From positions 1 through 15,972 of the forward strand of contig FR903624.1 of assembly GCA_000438115.1 (NCBI GenBank): 15,972 bases of DNA, given 5' to 3'. The notes under the pieces were generated by a model that saw only the letters and a program-made list of their open reading frames with translations, did no database searches and had not been told where the DNA came from. The translations under genes and the position numbers were made by a program. This stretch comes from Prevotella sp. CAG:617 (GTDB taxonomy: Bacteria; Bacteroidota; Bacteroidia; Bacteroidales; Bacteroidaceae). Below are positions 1 to 10,900 of the stretch, in pieces; positions within the stretch are counted from its first letter, which is position 1, and each line of letters starts with the position of its first letter.

Positions 1-858
1 ACTGATGGTCCGATGCCTCAGACTCGTGAGCACATCCTGTTGGCTCGTCAGGTAAACGTTCCTCGCTTGGTTGTATTCTTGAACAAGTGCGACATGGTTG
101 AGGACGAGGAAATGCTCGAACTCGTTGAAATGGAAATGCGTGAGCTGCTTGCTCAGTATGACTTCGAAGAAGATACTCCTATCATCCGCGGTTCTGCCCT
201 TGGTGCTTTGAACGGTGTTGACAAATGGGTTGACTCAGTACTCCAGCTGATGGATGCTGTTGACAACTGGATCCAGGAGCCGGTTCGTGACGTTGAGAAA
301 CCTTTCTTGATGCCTGTTGAGGACGTATTCTCAATCACTGGTCGTGGTACTGTTGCTACTGGTCGTGTTGAAACTGGTATCGTTAAGGTAGGTGACGAAG
401 TTCAGATCCTTGGCCTTGGCGAAGACAAGAAGTCAGTTGTAACCGGTGTTGAAATGTTCCGTAAGATTCTTGACGAAGGTGAAGCTGGTGACAATGTAGG
501 TCTGTTGCTTCGCGGTATCGACAAGAAGGAAATCAAACGTGGTATGGTTATTACCCACCCGGGTACCATCACTCCGCACTCTAAATTCAAGGCTTCTATC
601 TACGTTTTGAAGAAAGAGGAAGGTGGTCGTCATACTCCGTTCGGTAACAAATATCGTCCTCAGTTCTATCTCCGTACGATGGACTGCACCGGTGAAATTC
701 ACTTGCCCGAAGGCGTAGAAATGGTTATGCCTGGTGATAATGTAGAAATCACTGTTGAGTTGATCTATCCGGTAGCTCTGAACGTAGGTCTCCGCTTCGC
801 TATCCGTGAAGGTGGTCGTACCGTAGGTTCAGGTCAGATTACTGAAATCCTCGACTAA
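1..858 (+). CDS. tuf: Elongation factor Tu, C-terminal three quarters (5' end outside window)
   Basis: EF-Tu is the cytosolic GTPase that delivers aminoacyl-tRNA to the ribosomal A site. The reading frame is open from base 1 and the true start lies upstream. 285 codons are visible, so about 110 residues of a roughly 394-residue protein are missing, including the P-loop. What remains begins in the G3/switch region with DGPMPQTREH. It then shows the guanine-specificity motif NKCD (visible residues 28-31) and the G5 motif GSAL (64-67). Domain 2 follows (from about residue 100, with GRGTVATGRVETG) and then domain 3, ending in GLRFAIREGGRTVGSG. The sequence is collinear with E. coli EF-Tu throughout and has no frameshift. 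It stands directly upstream of tRNA-Trp, secE and nusG, a common bacterial arrangement. The methionine at base 13 is internal (PMPQT) and is not the start. Confidence 0.98.
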   Translation, partial: TDGPMPQTREHILLARQVNVPRLVVFLNKCDMVEDEEMLELVEMEMRELLAQYDFEEDTPIIRGSALGALNGVDKWVDSVLQLMDAVDNWIQEPVRDVEKPFLMPVEDVFSITGRGTVATGRVETGIVKVGDEVQILGLGEDKKSVVTGVEMFRKILDEGEAGDNVGLLLRGIDKKEIKRGMVITHPGTITPHSKFKASIYVLKKEEGGRHTPFGNKYRPQFYLRTMDCTGEIHLPEGVEMVMPGDNVEITVELIYPVALNVGLRFAIREGGRTVGSGQITEILD

Positions 859-881
859 TATTAAGGTCGGATAAATAAATC

Positions 882-925
882 AAAACAGGTTCTCTCGAAC
901 CCTTAGGCGAAAGGGACCTGTTTTT
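882..925 (+). terminator. Hairpin with T-run after tuf, abutting the tRNA-Trp gene
   Basis: Bases 882-890 (AAAACAGGT) pair with 916-924 (ACCTGTTTT), and 900-904 (CCCTT) pair with 911-915 (AAGGG). Together they make a 14-bp stem interrupted by a 9-nt bulge on the 5' side (891-899) and closed by a 6-nt loop. A run of five T follows at 921-925. It looks like an intrinsic terminator for tuf, but the tRNA begins at 928 with no room for a promoter between them, so termination must be partial or the hairpin is a processing site. A shorter hairpin (888-892 GGTTC with 897-901 GAACC) uses overlapping bases and excludes the long stem. Confidence 0.65.
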
Positions 926-927
926 CT

Positions 928-1000
928 ACGGGAATAGCTCAGTTGGTAGAGCACCGGTCTCCAAAACCGGGTGTCGGGAGTTCGAGCCTCTCTTCCCGTG
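928..1000 (+). tRNA. trnW: tRNA-Trp, anticodon CCA
   Basis: A complete 73-nt cloverleaf can be drawn by eye. The acceptor stem is 928-934 (ACGGGAA) with 993-999 (TTCCCGT), and the discriminator G is at 1000. The D arm contains GCTC...GAGC. The anticodon stem is CCGGT (954-958) with ACCGG (966-970), around the 7-nt loop CTCCAAA with anticodon CCA at 961-963. The variable loop is 971-975. The T arm is GGGAG/CTCTC with loop TTCGAGC, including one G-T pair. The 3' CCA is not encoded, since CAAAA follows, so it must be added enzymatically. The gene lies 69 nt after tuf and 15 nt before secE on the same strand and is probably co-transcribed with them. Confidence 0.98.
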
Positions 1001-1015
1001 CAAAAGTAAAATACA

Positions 1016-1207
1016 ATGTTACACAAGGTAATTACATATTGTAAGGAATCTTACGACGAACTATCGCATAAGACCACGTGGCCAACACGTGCCGAGTTGA
1101 CGCACAGTGCTGTTGTAGTACTTTATGCTTCCATACTCATCGCGCTGATAGTTTTCCTTATGGATACGGTATTCCAGTTCGTGATGGAGCTCGTATACCC
1201 GCATTAA
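1016..1207 (+). CDS. secE: Preprotein translocase subunit SecE
   Basis: SecE is the small essential subunit that clamps SecY in the inner-membrane SecYEG protein-conducting channel. The product is 63 aa, the short single-span form usual outside gamma-proteobacteria (E. coli SecE has three spans). Residues 10-28 form the conserved amphipathic helix, with the signature TWPTRAEL that matches the WPTR motif of the family. Residues about 31-58 are one hydrophobic transmembrane helix. The ATG at 1016 gives the expected N-terminus. No Shine-Dalgarno sequence is present, only an A-rich leader. The gene sits 15 nt after tRNA-Trp and 22 nt before nusG. secE-nusG adjacency is very widely conserved and supports the call for so short a protein. 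Confidence 0.95.
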   Translation: MLHKVITYCKESYDELSHKTTWPTRAELTHSAVVVLYASILIALIVFLMDTVFQFVMELVYPH

Positions 1208-1229
1208 ATCATAATCATTAATTTTAAAG

Positions 1230-1772
1230 ATGGCTGAGATTGCAATGCAATGGTACGTACTGCGTGCCATAAGCGGTAAAGAAGGCAAGGGGAAAGAGTA
1301 CATCGATGCCGAGATTAAGAACGGGCGTCTGAACGGTTACGTTTCGCAGGTATTGATACCGACAGAGAAAGTTTATCAAGTACGCAACGGCAAACGCGTC
1401 GTTAAGGAAAGAAACTATCTGCCGGGCTATGTGCTTGTAGAGGCAAAACTGGTGGGCGAAATTGCACACGAATTACGGAATACACCGAATGTGCTGGGCT
1501 TTTTGGGCGGATTGGATAATCCGACTCCTCTTCAGCAGAGTGAGGTAAACCGTATTCTTGGAAAGGTTGACGAAATGCTCGAAGAGAATGACGATGTAGT
1601 TGTTCCTTTCGCAGTAGGAGAGGCCGTGAAAGTGACCGAAGGTCCGTTCAGCGGATTTACAGGCGTTGTTGAAGAAGTCAACAGCGAAAAGAAGAAGCTG
1701 ACCGTGACGGTGAAGGTTTTCGGACGTAATACTCCGTTGGCATTAAGTTTTATGCAGGTAGAGAAAGAATAG
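1230..1772 (+). CDS. nusG: Transcription termination/antitermination factor NusG
   Basis: NusG binds the RNA polymerase clamp, suppresses pausing and contacts Rho or ribosomal protein S10. The 180-aa length is typical. The NGN domain spans about residues 6-115: it opens with WYVLRAISGKE, has the core segment RNYLPGYVLVEAKL (61-74) and continues into TPNVLGFLGG (85-94). After an acidic linker (about 113-123), the KOW domain covers about 125-180, with VTEGPFSGFTGVVEEVN (135-151) and the closing FGRNTPLALSFMQVEK. The ATG at 1230 is used; an internal ATG at codon 6 would also begin just before the NGN domain, so the first five residues are uncertain. It is followed after 49 nt by rplK, the standard secE-nusG-rplK order. 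Confidence 0.97.
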   Translation: MAEIAMQWYVLRAISGKEGKGKEYIDAEIKNGRLNGYVSQVLIPTEKVYQVRNGKRVVKERNYLPGYVLVEAKLVGEIAHELRNTPNVLGFLGGLDNPTPLQQSEVNRILGKVDEMLEENDDVVVPFAVGEAVKVTEGPFSGFTGVVEEVNSEKKKLTVTVKVFGRNTPLALSFMQVEKE

Positions 1773-1821
1773 GTAATGTTACGTGCCTAACCTTTCAAAA
1801 AACAAATCAAAATTAAAGAAA

Positions 1822-2271
1822 ATGGCAAAAGAAGTTGCTGGATTAATCAAATTACAGATTAAAGGAGGCGCTGCAAATCCATCACCTCCCGTAGGCCCTG
1901 CATTGGGTTCCAAGGGAATCAACATCATGGATTTCTGCAAACAGTTCAATGCCAGAACTCAGGAGAAAGCCGGTAAAATTCTTCCGGTAGTCATTACTTA
2001 TTATAATGACAAGTCTTTCTCATTCGTTGTGAAGACTCCTCCTGTGGCAGTGCAACTGCTTGAGGCAGCCAAAAAGAAAAGTGGATCGGCACAGCCTAAC
2101 CGTACCAAGATTGCTGAAATTACTTGGGACGATGTGAAGGCCATTGCAACCGACAAAATGCCTGACTTGAACTGCTTTACGATTGAAGCCGCCATGCGTT
2201 TGGTAGCCGGTACTGCACGTTCAATGGGTATCACAGTAAAAGGGGACTTCCCTGAAACAACAAACAAATAA
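1822..2271 (+). CDS. rplK: 50S ribosomal protein L11
   Basis: L11 binds the GTPase-associated centre of 23S rRNA at the base of the L7/L12 stalk and is needed for the stringent response. The ATG at 1822 gives a 149-aa protein beginning MAKEVAGLIKLQI, which aligns with the family N-terminus. The frame is open further upstream to a GTG at 1783, but the extra 13 residues have no family counterpart, so the later start is preferred. The proline-rich N-terminal helix with P20, P22, P23 and P26, where thiostrepton-resistance changes occur in other species, is intact (ANPSPPVGPALG). The C-terminal rRNA-binding domain ends with MRLVAGTARSMGI. rplA follows 11 nt later. The 49-nt leader shows no obvious L1-binding mimic. 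Confidence 0.97.
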   Translation: MAKEVAGLIKLQIKGGAANPSPPVGPALGSKGINIMDFCKQFNARTQEKAGKILPVVITYYNDKSFSFVVKTPPVAVQLLEAAKKKSGSAQPNRTKIAEITWDDVKAIATDKMPDLNCFTIEAAMRLVAGTARSMGITVKGDFPETTNK

Positions 2272-2282
2272 CTTCAATTACA

Positions 2283-2981
2283 ATGAGTAAACTGACAAAA
2301 AACCAAAAGTTGGTAGCTGATAAGATTGAAGCAGGGAAGGCATACACGCTGGCAGAAGCAGCTACTTTGGTGAAGGAAATTACCACCACCAAGTTCGATG
2401 CTTCGTTGGATATTGACGTACGTCTGGGTGTTGACCCCCGTAAGGCCAATCAGATGGTACGTGGCGTGGTATCACTGCCCAACGGAACCGGTAAGAGCGT
2501 TCGCGTTCTGTGCTTGTGCACCCCGGATGCCGAAGCTGCAGCAAAGGAAGCAGGTGCTGACTATGTAGGTCTCGATGAATATATCGAAAAAATCAAAGGC
2601 GGTTGGACGGATGTTGACGTAATCATCACTATGCCCTCTATCATGGGTAAGATTGGTGCTTTAGGTCGCGTTTTGGGTCCCCGTGGTTTGATGCCTAACC
2701 CCAAGAGCGGAACAGTGACCATGGATGTGGCCAAGGCTGTTCGCGAGGTAAAACAGGGTAAGATCGACTTTAAAGTAGACAAGGCAGGTATCGTACATAC
2801 TTCAATTGGTAAGGTATCCTTTACTCCCGAGCAGATCGTGGGTAACGCTAAGGAATTTATCTCTACCATCATGAAATTGAAACCGACAACGGTAAAAGGT
2901 ACCTACATCAAGAGTATTTATCTTTCTTCAACGATGAGTCGTGGTATCAAGATCGATGTGAAATCTGTTGTTGAAAACTAA
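2283..2981 (+). CDS. rplA: 50S ribosomal protein L1
   Basis: L1 forms the mobile L1 stalk of the large subunit that helps release deacylated tRNA; in many bacteria it also represses its own mRNA. The product is 232 aa, a normal length. The L1 signature block is clear at residues 123-145 (KIGALGRVLGPRGLMPNPKSG). Domain I residues such as DVRLGVDPRKANQMVRG (45-61) precede it, and the C-terminal half contains FKVDKAGIVHTSIGK. The ATG at 2283 matches the family N-terminus (MSKLTKNQK). Spacers to rplK (11 nt) and rplJ (12 nt) are too short to hold a classical L10 leader structure, so any autoregulation of the downstream genes must work differently from E. coli. Confidence 0.97.
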   Translation: MSKLTKNQKLVADKIEAGKAYTLAEAATLVKEITTTKFDASLDIDVRLGVDPRKANQMVRGVVSLPNGTGKSVRVLCLCTPDAEAAAKEAGADYVGLDEYIEKIKGGWTDVDVIITMPSIMGKIGALGRVLGPRGLMPNPKSGTVTMDVAKAVREVKQGKIDFKVDKAGIVHTSIGKVSFTPEQIVGNAKEFISTIMKLKPTTVKGTYIKSIYLSSTMSRGIKIDVKSVVEN

Positions 2982-2993
2982 AATTGAAATCGT

Positions 2994-3515
2994 ATGAAAA
3001 AGGAAGATAAAGACCTAATTATCAATCAGATTGGCGAGCGTATTAGCGAGTATAGCCATTTCTATCTTGTAGATGTGACTGCGCTGAACGCTGTGCAGAC
3101 AAGTGATTTGCGTAGAAAGTGTTTCAATGCTGACATCAAGATGATGGTAGTAAAGAACACTTTGCTTCACAAAGCTCTTGAAAAAGCTGAAGTAGATTTC
3201 TCTCCGCTTTACGGTTGCCTGAAAGGTACCACAGCAGTATTTTTCTGCAATACGGCCAATGCTCCTGCAAAGCTGATTAAGGAAGAAGGTAAAGCTACCG
3301 GAATTCCTGCTTTGAAAGCAGCTTACGCTGAGGAAGAAATTTATGTAGGTGCTGAGAACTTGGATGCGCTCTGCGCTATCAAGAGCAAAGCAGAGGTTCT
3401 GGCCGAAGTGGTTGCCCTGTTGCAGTCTCCGGCAAAGAACGTTATCTCTTCTCTCCAGTCTGCTGGACACACCATTCACGGTGTGCTTAAGACCTTGGGT
3501 GAGCGTCCTGAGTAA
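2994..3515 (+). CDS. rplJ: 50S ribosomal protein L10 (stalk base)
   Basis: L10 anchors L7/L12 dimers to the ribosome; its N-terminal domain binds 23S rRNA beside L11 and its long C-terminal helix carries the L12 dimers. The product is 173 aa, near the usual 165-175. Recognisable family features are the start MKKEDKDLIINQI, the segment VDVTALNAVQTSDLRRKCF (27-45), VVKNTLLHKAL (52-62) and the helical C-terminus KAEVLAEVVALLQSPAKNV leading to GVLKTLGERPE. It follows rplA by 12 nt and precedes rplL by 68 nt, the invariant L10-L12 pairing. Confidence 0.97.
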   Translation: MKKEDKDLIINQIGERISEYSHFYLVDVTALNAVQTSDLRRKCFNADIKMMVVKNTLLHKALEKAEVDFSPLYGCLKGTTAVFFCNTANAPAKLIKEEGKATGIPALKAAYAEEEIYVGAENLDALCAIKSKAEVLAEVVALLQSPAKNVISSLQSAGHTIHGVLKTLGERPE

Positions 3516-3583
3516 TAATCAGGTGGCATGACCCGTTCCCATAAAATTAATCAAGTAAGAAACAAATAAATAGTTATAAGAAA

Positions 3584-3958
3584 ATGGCAGATATCAAAGC
3601 TATTGCTGAAGAATTAGTAAATTTGACAGTAAAAGAAGTAAACGAGTTGGCAACTGTCCTGAAGGACGAGTATGGAATCGAACCCGCCGCTGCAGCTGTT
3701 GCTGTTGCTGCTGGTCCTGCTGCAGCTGGTGCTGCTGCTGAAGAAAAAACATCTTTCGATGTTGTTCTGAAGAGCGCAGGTGCTGCTAAATTGCAGGTTG
3801 TTAAGGCTGTGAAAGAAGCTTGCGGCCTTGGCTTGAAAGAAGCAAAAGACCTCGTTGACGGTGCTCCCAGCACGTTGAAGGAAGGTGTTGCTAAAGAAGA
3901 AGCTGAAGCACTGAAGAAAGCTCTTGAAGAAGCTGGTGCTGAAGTAGAAGTAAAATAA
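3584..3958 (+). CDS. rplL: 50S ribosomal protein L7/L12
   Basis: L7/L12 is the multicopy stalk protein that recruits translation factor GTPases. The product is 124 aa, the usual length. The N-terminal dimerisation domain (about 1-34) includes LVNLTVKEVNELATVLKDEYG. An alanine-rich flexible hinge spans about residues 35-52 and is encoded by a GCT/GCA-rich low-complexity stretch. The C-terminal factor-binding domain (about 56-124) carries FDVVLKSAGAAKLQVVKAVK and GLGLKEAKDLVDGAP. The ATG at 3584 is preceded by an A-rich leader (AAGAAA) and no Shine-Dalgarno sequence. The 68-nt spacer from rplJ is AT-rich; no promoter box of the Bacteroides type was seen in it. A strong hairpin follows the gene. 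Confidence 0.98.
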   Translation: MADIKAIAEELVNLTVKEVNELATVLKDEYGIEPAAAAVAVAAGPAAAGAAAEEKTSFDVVLKSAGAAKLQVVKAVKEACGLGLKEAKDLVDGAPSTLKEGVAKEEAEALKKALEEAGAEVEVK

Positions 3959-3987
3959 GCATAACACTAAGCCCTAACGGGTAATTT

Positions 3988-4025
3988 GGTTAAGAGTCCT
4001 CTGGTAGAGGGTTCTTAACCTTTTT
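3988..4025 (+). terminator. Strong rho-independent-type terminator/attenuator between rplL and rpoB
   Basis: Bases 3988-4002 and 4006-4020 form a continuous 15-bp stem (GGTTAAGA...TCTTAACC at the base, with two G-T pairs in the middle) closed by a 3-nt loop (GGT), followed by five T at 4021-4025. The structure lies 29 nt after the rplL stop and 41 nt before the rpoB ATG. In E. coli this junction holds a partial attenuator and an RNase III site that lower rpoBC expression relative to the ribosomal proteins. By position and strength this element could do the same job; partial readthrough is inferred, not visible. Confidence 0.88.
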
Positions 4026-4054
4026 GCGTCTAAATATTTTCAGATTTTACTCAT

Positions 4055-4062
4055 TAAATTTG
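4055..4062 (+). promoter_or_regulatory. Bacteroides-type -7 box (TAAATTTG) immediately before rpoB
   Basis: TAAATTTG matches the Bacteroidota primary sigma -7 consensus TAnnTTTG exactly and stands 4 nt before the rpoB start codon. A TTTG at 4023-4026 overlaps the terminator T-run and could be a -33 element, but its spacing of 28 nt is longer than the usual 19-21. If used, transcription would begin at or within a few bases of the ATG, giving a leaderless or nearly leaderless rpoB mRNA. The box could also be a chance match in AT-rich DNA. Confidence 0.4.
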
Positions 4063-4066
4063 CAGA

Positions 4067-7876
<3,810 letters not shown>

Positions 7877-7915
7877 TCTTTCACAGAGTTTCTTACACAA
7901 ATCAAGTATTGAAAA

Positions 7916-10900
7916 ATGGCATTTAAAAGAGACAACAAGATAAAGACGAATTTCACCAAGATTTCCATTGGTCTGGCATCGCCCGAGGAAATTCTTGAAA
8001 ATTCGTATGGTGAGGTGTTGAAACCCGAAACCATCAACTACCGTACCTATAAACCCGAGCGTGACGGACTTTTCTGCGAGCGTATTTTTGGTCCGACCAA
8101 AGATTACGAATGTCATTGCGGAAAATACAAGCGCATTCGTTATAAAGGCATTGTCTGCGACCGTTGTGGCGTAGAAGTGACCGAAAAGAAAGTGCGTCGC
8201 GAACGTTCCGGCCACATCCAGTTGGTTGTGCCGGTAGCGCACATCTGGTATTTCCGTTCGCTTCCTAACAAAATTGGTTACTTGCTGGGTATTCCAACCA
8301 AGAAGCTGGACATGATTATTTACTACGAGCGTTATGTAGTAATCCAGCCGGGAGCCCTGAGTGACGATTATGCTGTAAACGACCTGTTGACAGAGGATGA
8401 ATACATCGAGGCTTTGAAAAAGTTGCCGAAAGACAACCAGTATCTGGAGGATTCAGACCCCAACAAGTTTATTGCCAAAATGGGTGCTGAAGCCATCTAC
8501 GATCTGCTAACCCGCATTGACCTTGACGGATTGTCTTACGAGTTGCGTGACCGCGCCAATTCTGACTCTTCCGTACAGCGCAAGACCGAAGCGCTCAAGC
8601 GCCTGCAGGTAGTTGAGGCATTCCGTTCCAGCCGCGACCGCAACCGTCCCGAGTGGATGATTATGAAGATTATTCCGGTCATTCCGCCCGAGTTGCGTCC
8701 GTTGGTACCGCTGGATGGCGGCCGTTTCGCTACATCCGACCTTAACGACCTCTACCGTCGCGTACTTATCCGTAACAACCGTCTGAAACGACTCATTGAA
8801 ATCAAGGCTCCCGAAGTCATCCTGCGTAACGAAAAGCGTATGTTGCAGGAGGCTGTCGACAGCTTGTTCGATAACTCACGCAAGGCCAGCGCAGTGAAGA
8901 GCGACTCCAACCGTCCGCTCAAGTCTCTGTCTGACTCCCTCAAGGGTAAGCAGGGACGCTTCCGTCAGAACTTGCTGGGTAAGCGTGTTGACTATTCAGC
9001 CCGTTCCGTAATCGTGGTAGGTCCGGAACTGAAGATGGGCGAGTGCGGTTTGCCTAAACTCATGGCCGCCGAGCTCTACAAGCCGTTCATCATCCGCAAG
9101 CTCATTGAGCGCGGCATCGTAAAGACCGTGAAGAGCGCCAAGAAGATTGTCGACCGCCGCGAACCGGTCATCTGGGACATCCTGGAATATGTCATGAAGG
9201 GACACCCCGTATTGCTCAACCGTGCGCCGACACTTCACCGTCTGGGTATCCAGGCCTTCCAGCCCAAGATGATTGAGGGTAAGGCCATTCAGCTCCACCC
9301 GCTGGCTTGTACGGCGTTCAACGCCGACTTCGACGGTGACCAGATGGCCGTTCACTTGCCTTTGAGCAACGAAGCCATCATGGAGGCTCAGATGCTGATG
9401 CTCCAGAGCCACAACATCCTGAACCCTGCCAACGGTGCACCTATCACGGTGCCTTCGCAGGATATGGTGCTGGGTCTGTACTACATCACCAAGCTGCGTC
9501 CGGGAGCCAAGGGCGAGGGACTGATTTTCTATGGTCCTGAAGAGGCCATCATTGCCTACAACGAGCGTCGCGTAGACATTCATGCTCCGATTAAGGTTGT
9601 CGTTGATGATATTGACGAAACCGGAATGATGGTTAAACACATGGTGGAAACATCTGTGGGCCGTGTAATTGTGAATGAAATCATCCCGAGCGAAGTCGGA
9701 TTTGTCAACATTGTTATTTCCAAGAAGACCCTGCGTGACATCATCTCCCGTGTAATCAAACGCGTCGGAATGGCCCGTGCCTGCGACTTCCTTGACGGTA
9801 TCAAGAACCTGGGTTACCGCATGGCCTACGAGGGTGGTCTGTCGTTCAACCTTGACGATATCATCATCCCGAAGGAGAAAGCCGAAATCGTGAAGAAGGG
9901 TAACGACGAAATCGAGCAGATCACCATGAACTACAACATGGGTTTCATCACCGACAACGAGCGTTACAATCAGGTTATCGATACGTGGACTCACGTTAAC
10001 CACGACCTGAAGAGCACGTTGATGAAACAGATGACCGAGGCCGACCAGGGCTTCAACGCGGTGTTCATGATGTTGGATTCAGGAGCCCGTGGTTCAGCCG
10101 ATCAGATTGCCCAGTTGGCCGGTATGCGTGGTTTGATGGCCAAGCCGCAGAAAGCCGGTGCCGAGGGTGCACAGATCATCGAGAACCCGATTCTTTCTAA
10201 CTTTAAGGAGGGTATGTCCGTGTTGGAGTACTTTATCTCTACCCACGGTGCCCGTAAGGGTTTGGCCGACACCGCTTTGAAGACGGCCGACGCCGGATAC
10301 CTGACCCGTCGTCTGGTTGACGTTTCACATGACGTGATTATTACTGAAGAAGACTGCGGCACACTTCGCGGACTCGTTTGCACCGCCCTGAAGGACGGCG
10401 ATGAAGTGATCTCTTCGTTGGGCGAACGTATTTTGGGACGTGTGTCCGTTCACGATATCATTCATCCTACTACCGGCAAACTTATTGTAGCTGCCGGCGA
10501 GGAAATTACAGAGGCCATTGCTGCCGAAATCGAAGCTTCGCCCATTGAGAGCGTCGAAATCCGTTCGGTACTGACCTGCGAGAGCCGTCACGGCGTATGT
10601 ATGAAGTGCTACGGCCGTAATCTGGCCACCAGCAAAATGGTACAGAAGGGCGAGGCTGTGGGCGTTATTGCCGCACAGTCAATCGGTGAGCCGGGTACGC
10701 AGCTGACGTTGCGTACGTTCCACGCCGGAGGTATTGCGGCCAATGCTGCTGCCAACGCTACTATCGTGGCCAAGAACGACTGCCGTGTGGAATTTGAAGA
10801 ACTCCGCACCGTTGACGTGGTTAACGAGGACGGATCGGCCGGAAAGGTTGTGGTTGGCCGACTGGCTGAGGTTCGCTTTGTGGATGAGAATACCGACATC

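Noticed and set aside
1783..1821. GTG-initiated 13-residue N-terminal extension of L11
   Set aside because: Family members begin at the MAK sequence encoded from 1822; the extension is lysine- and asparagine-rich leader sequence with no family match.
3688..3745. Tandem-repeat-like GCT/GCA tract
   Set aside because: It encodes the alanine-rich hinge of L7/L12, which is expected for the family and is not a separate repeat element.
8996..10003. 335-codon open frame on the minus strand within rpoC
   Set aside because: It lies opposite the most conserved part of rpoC, including the catalytic NADFDGDQM segment, and its translation has no family features.
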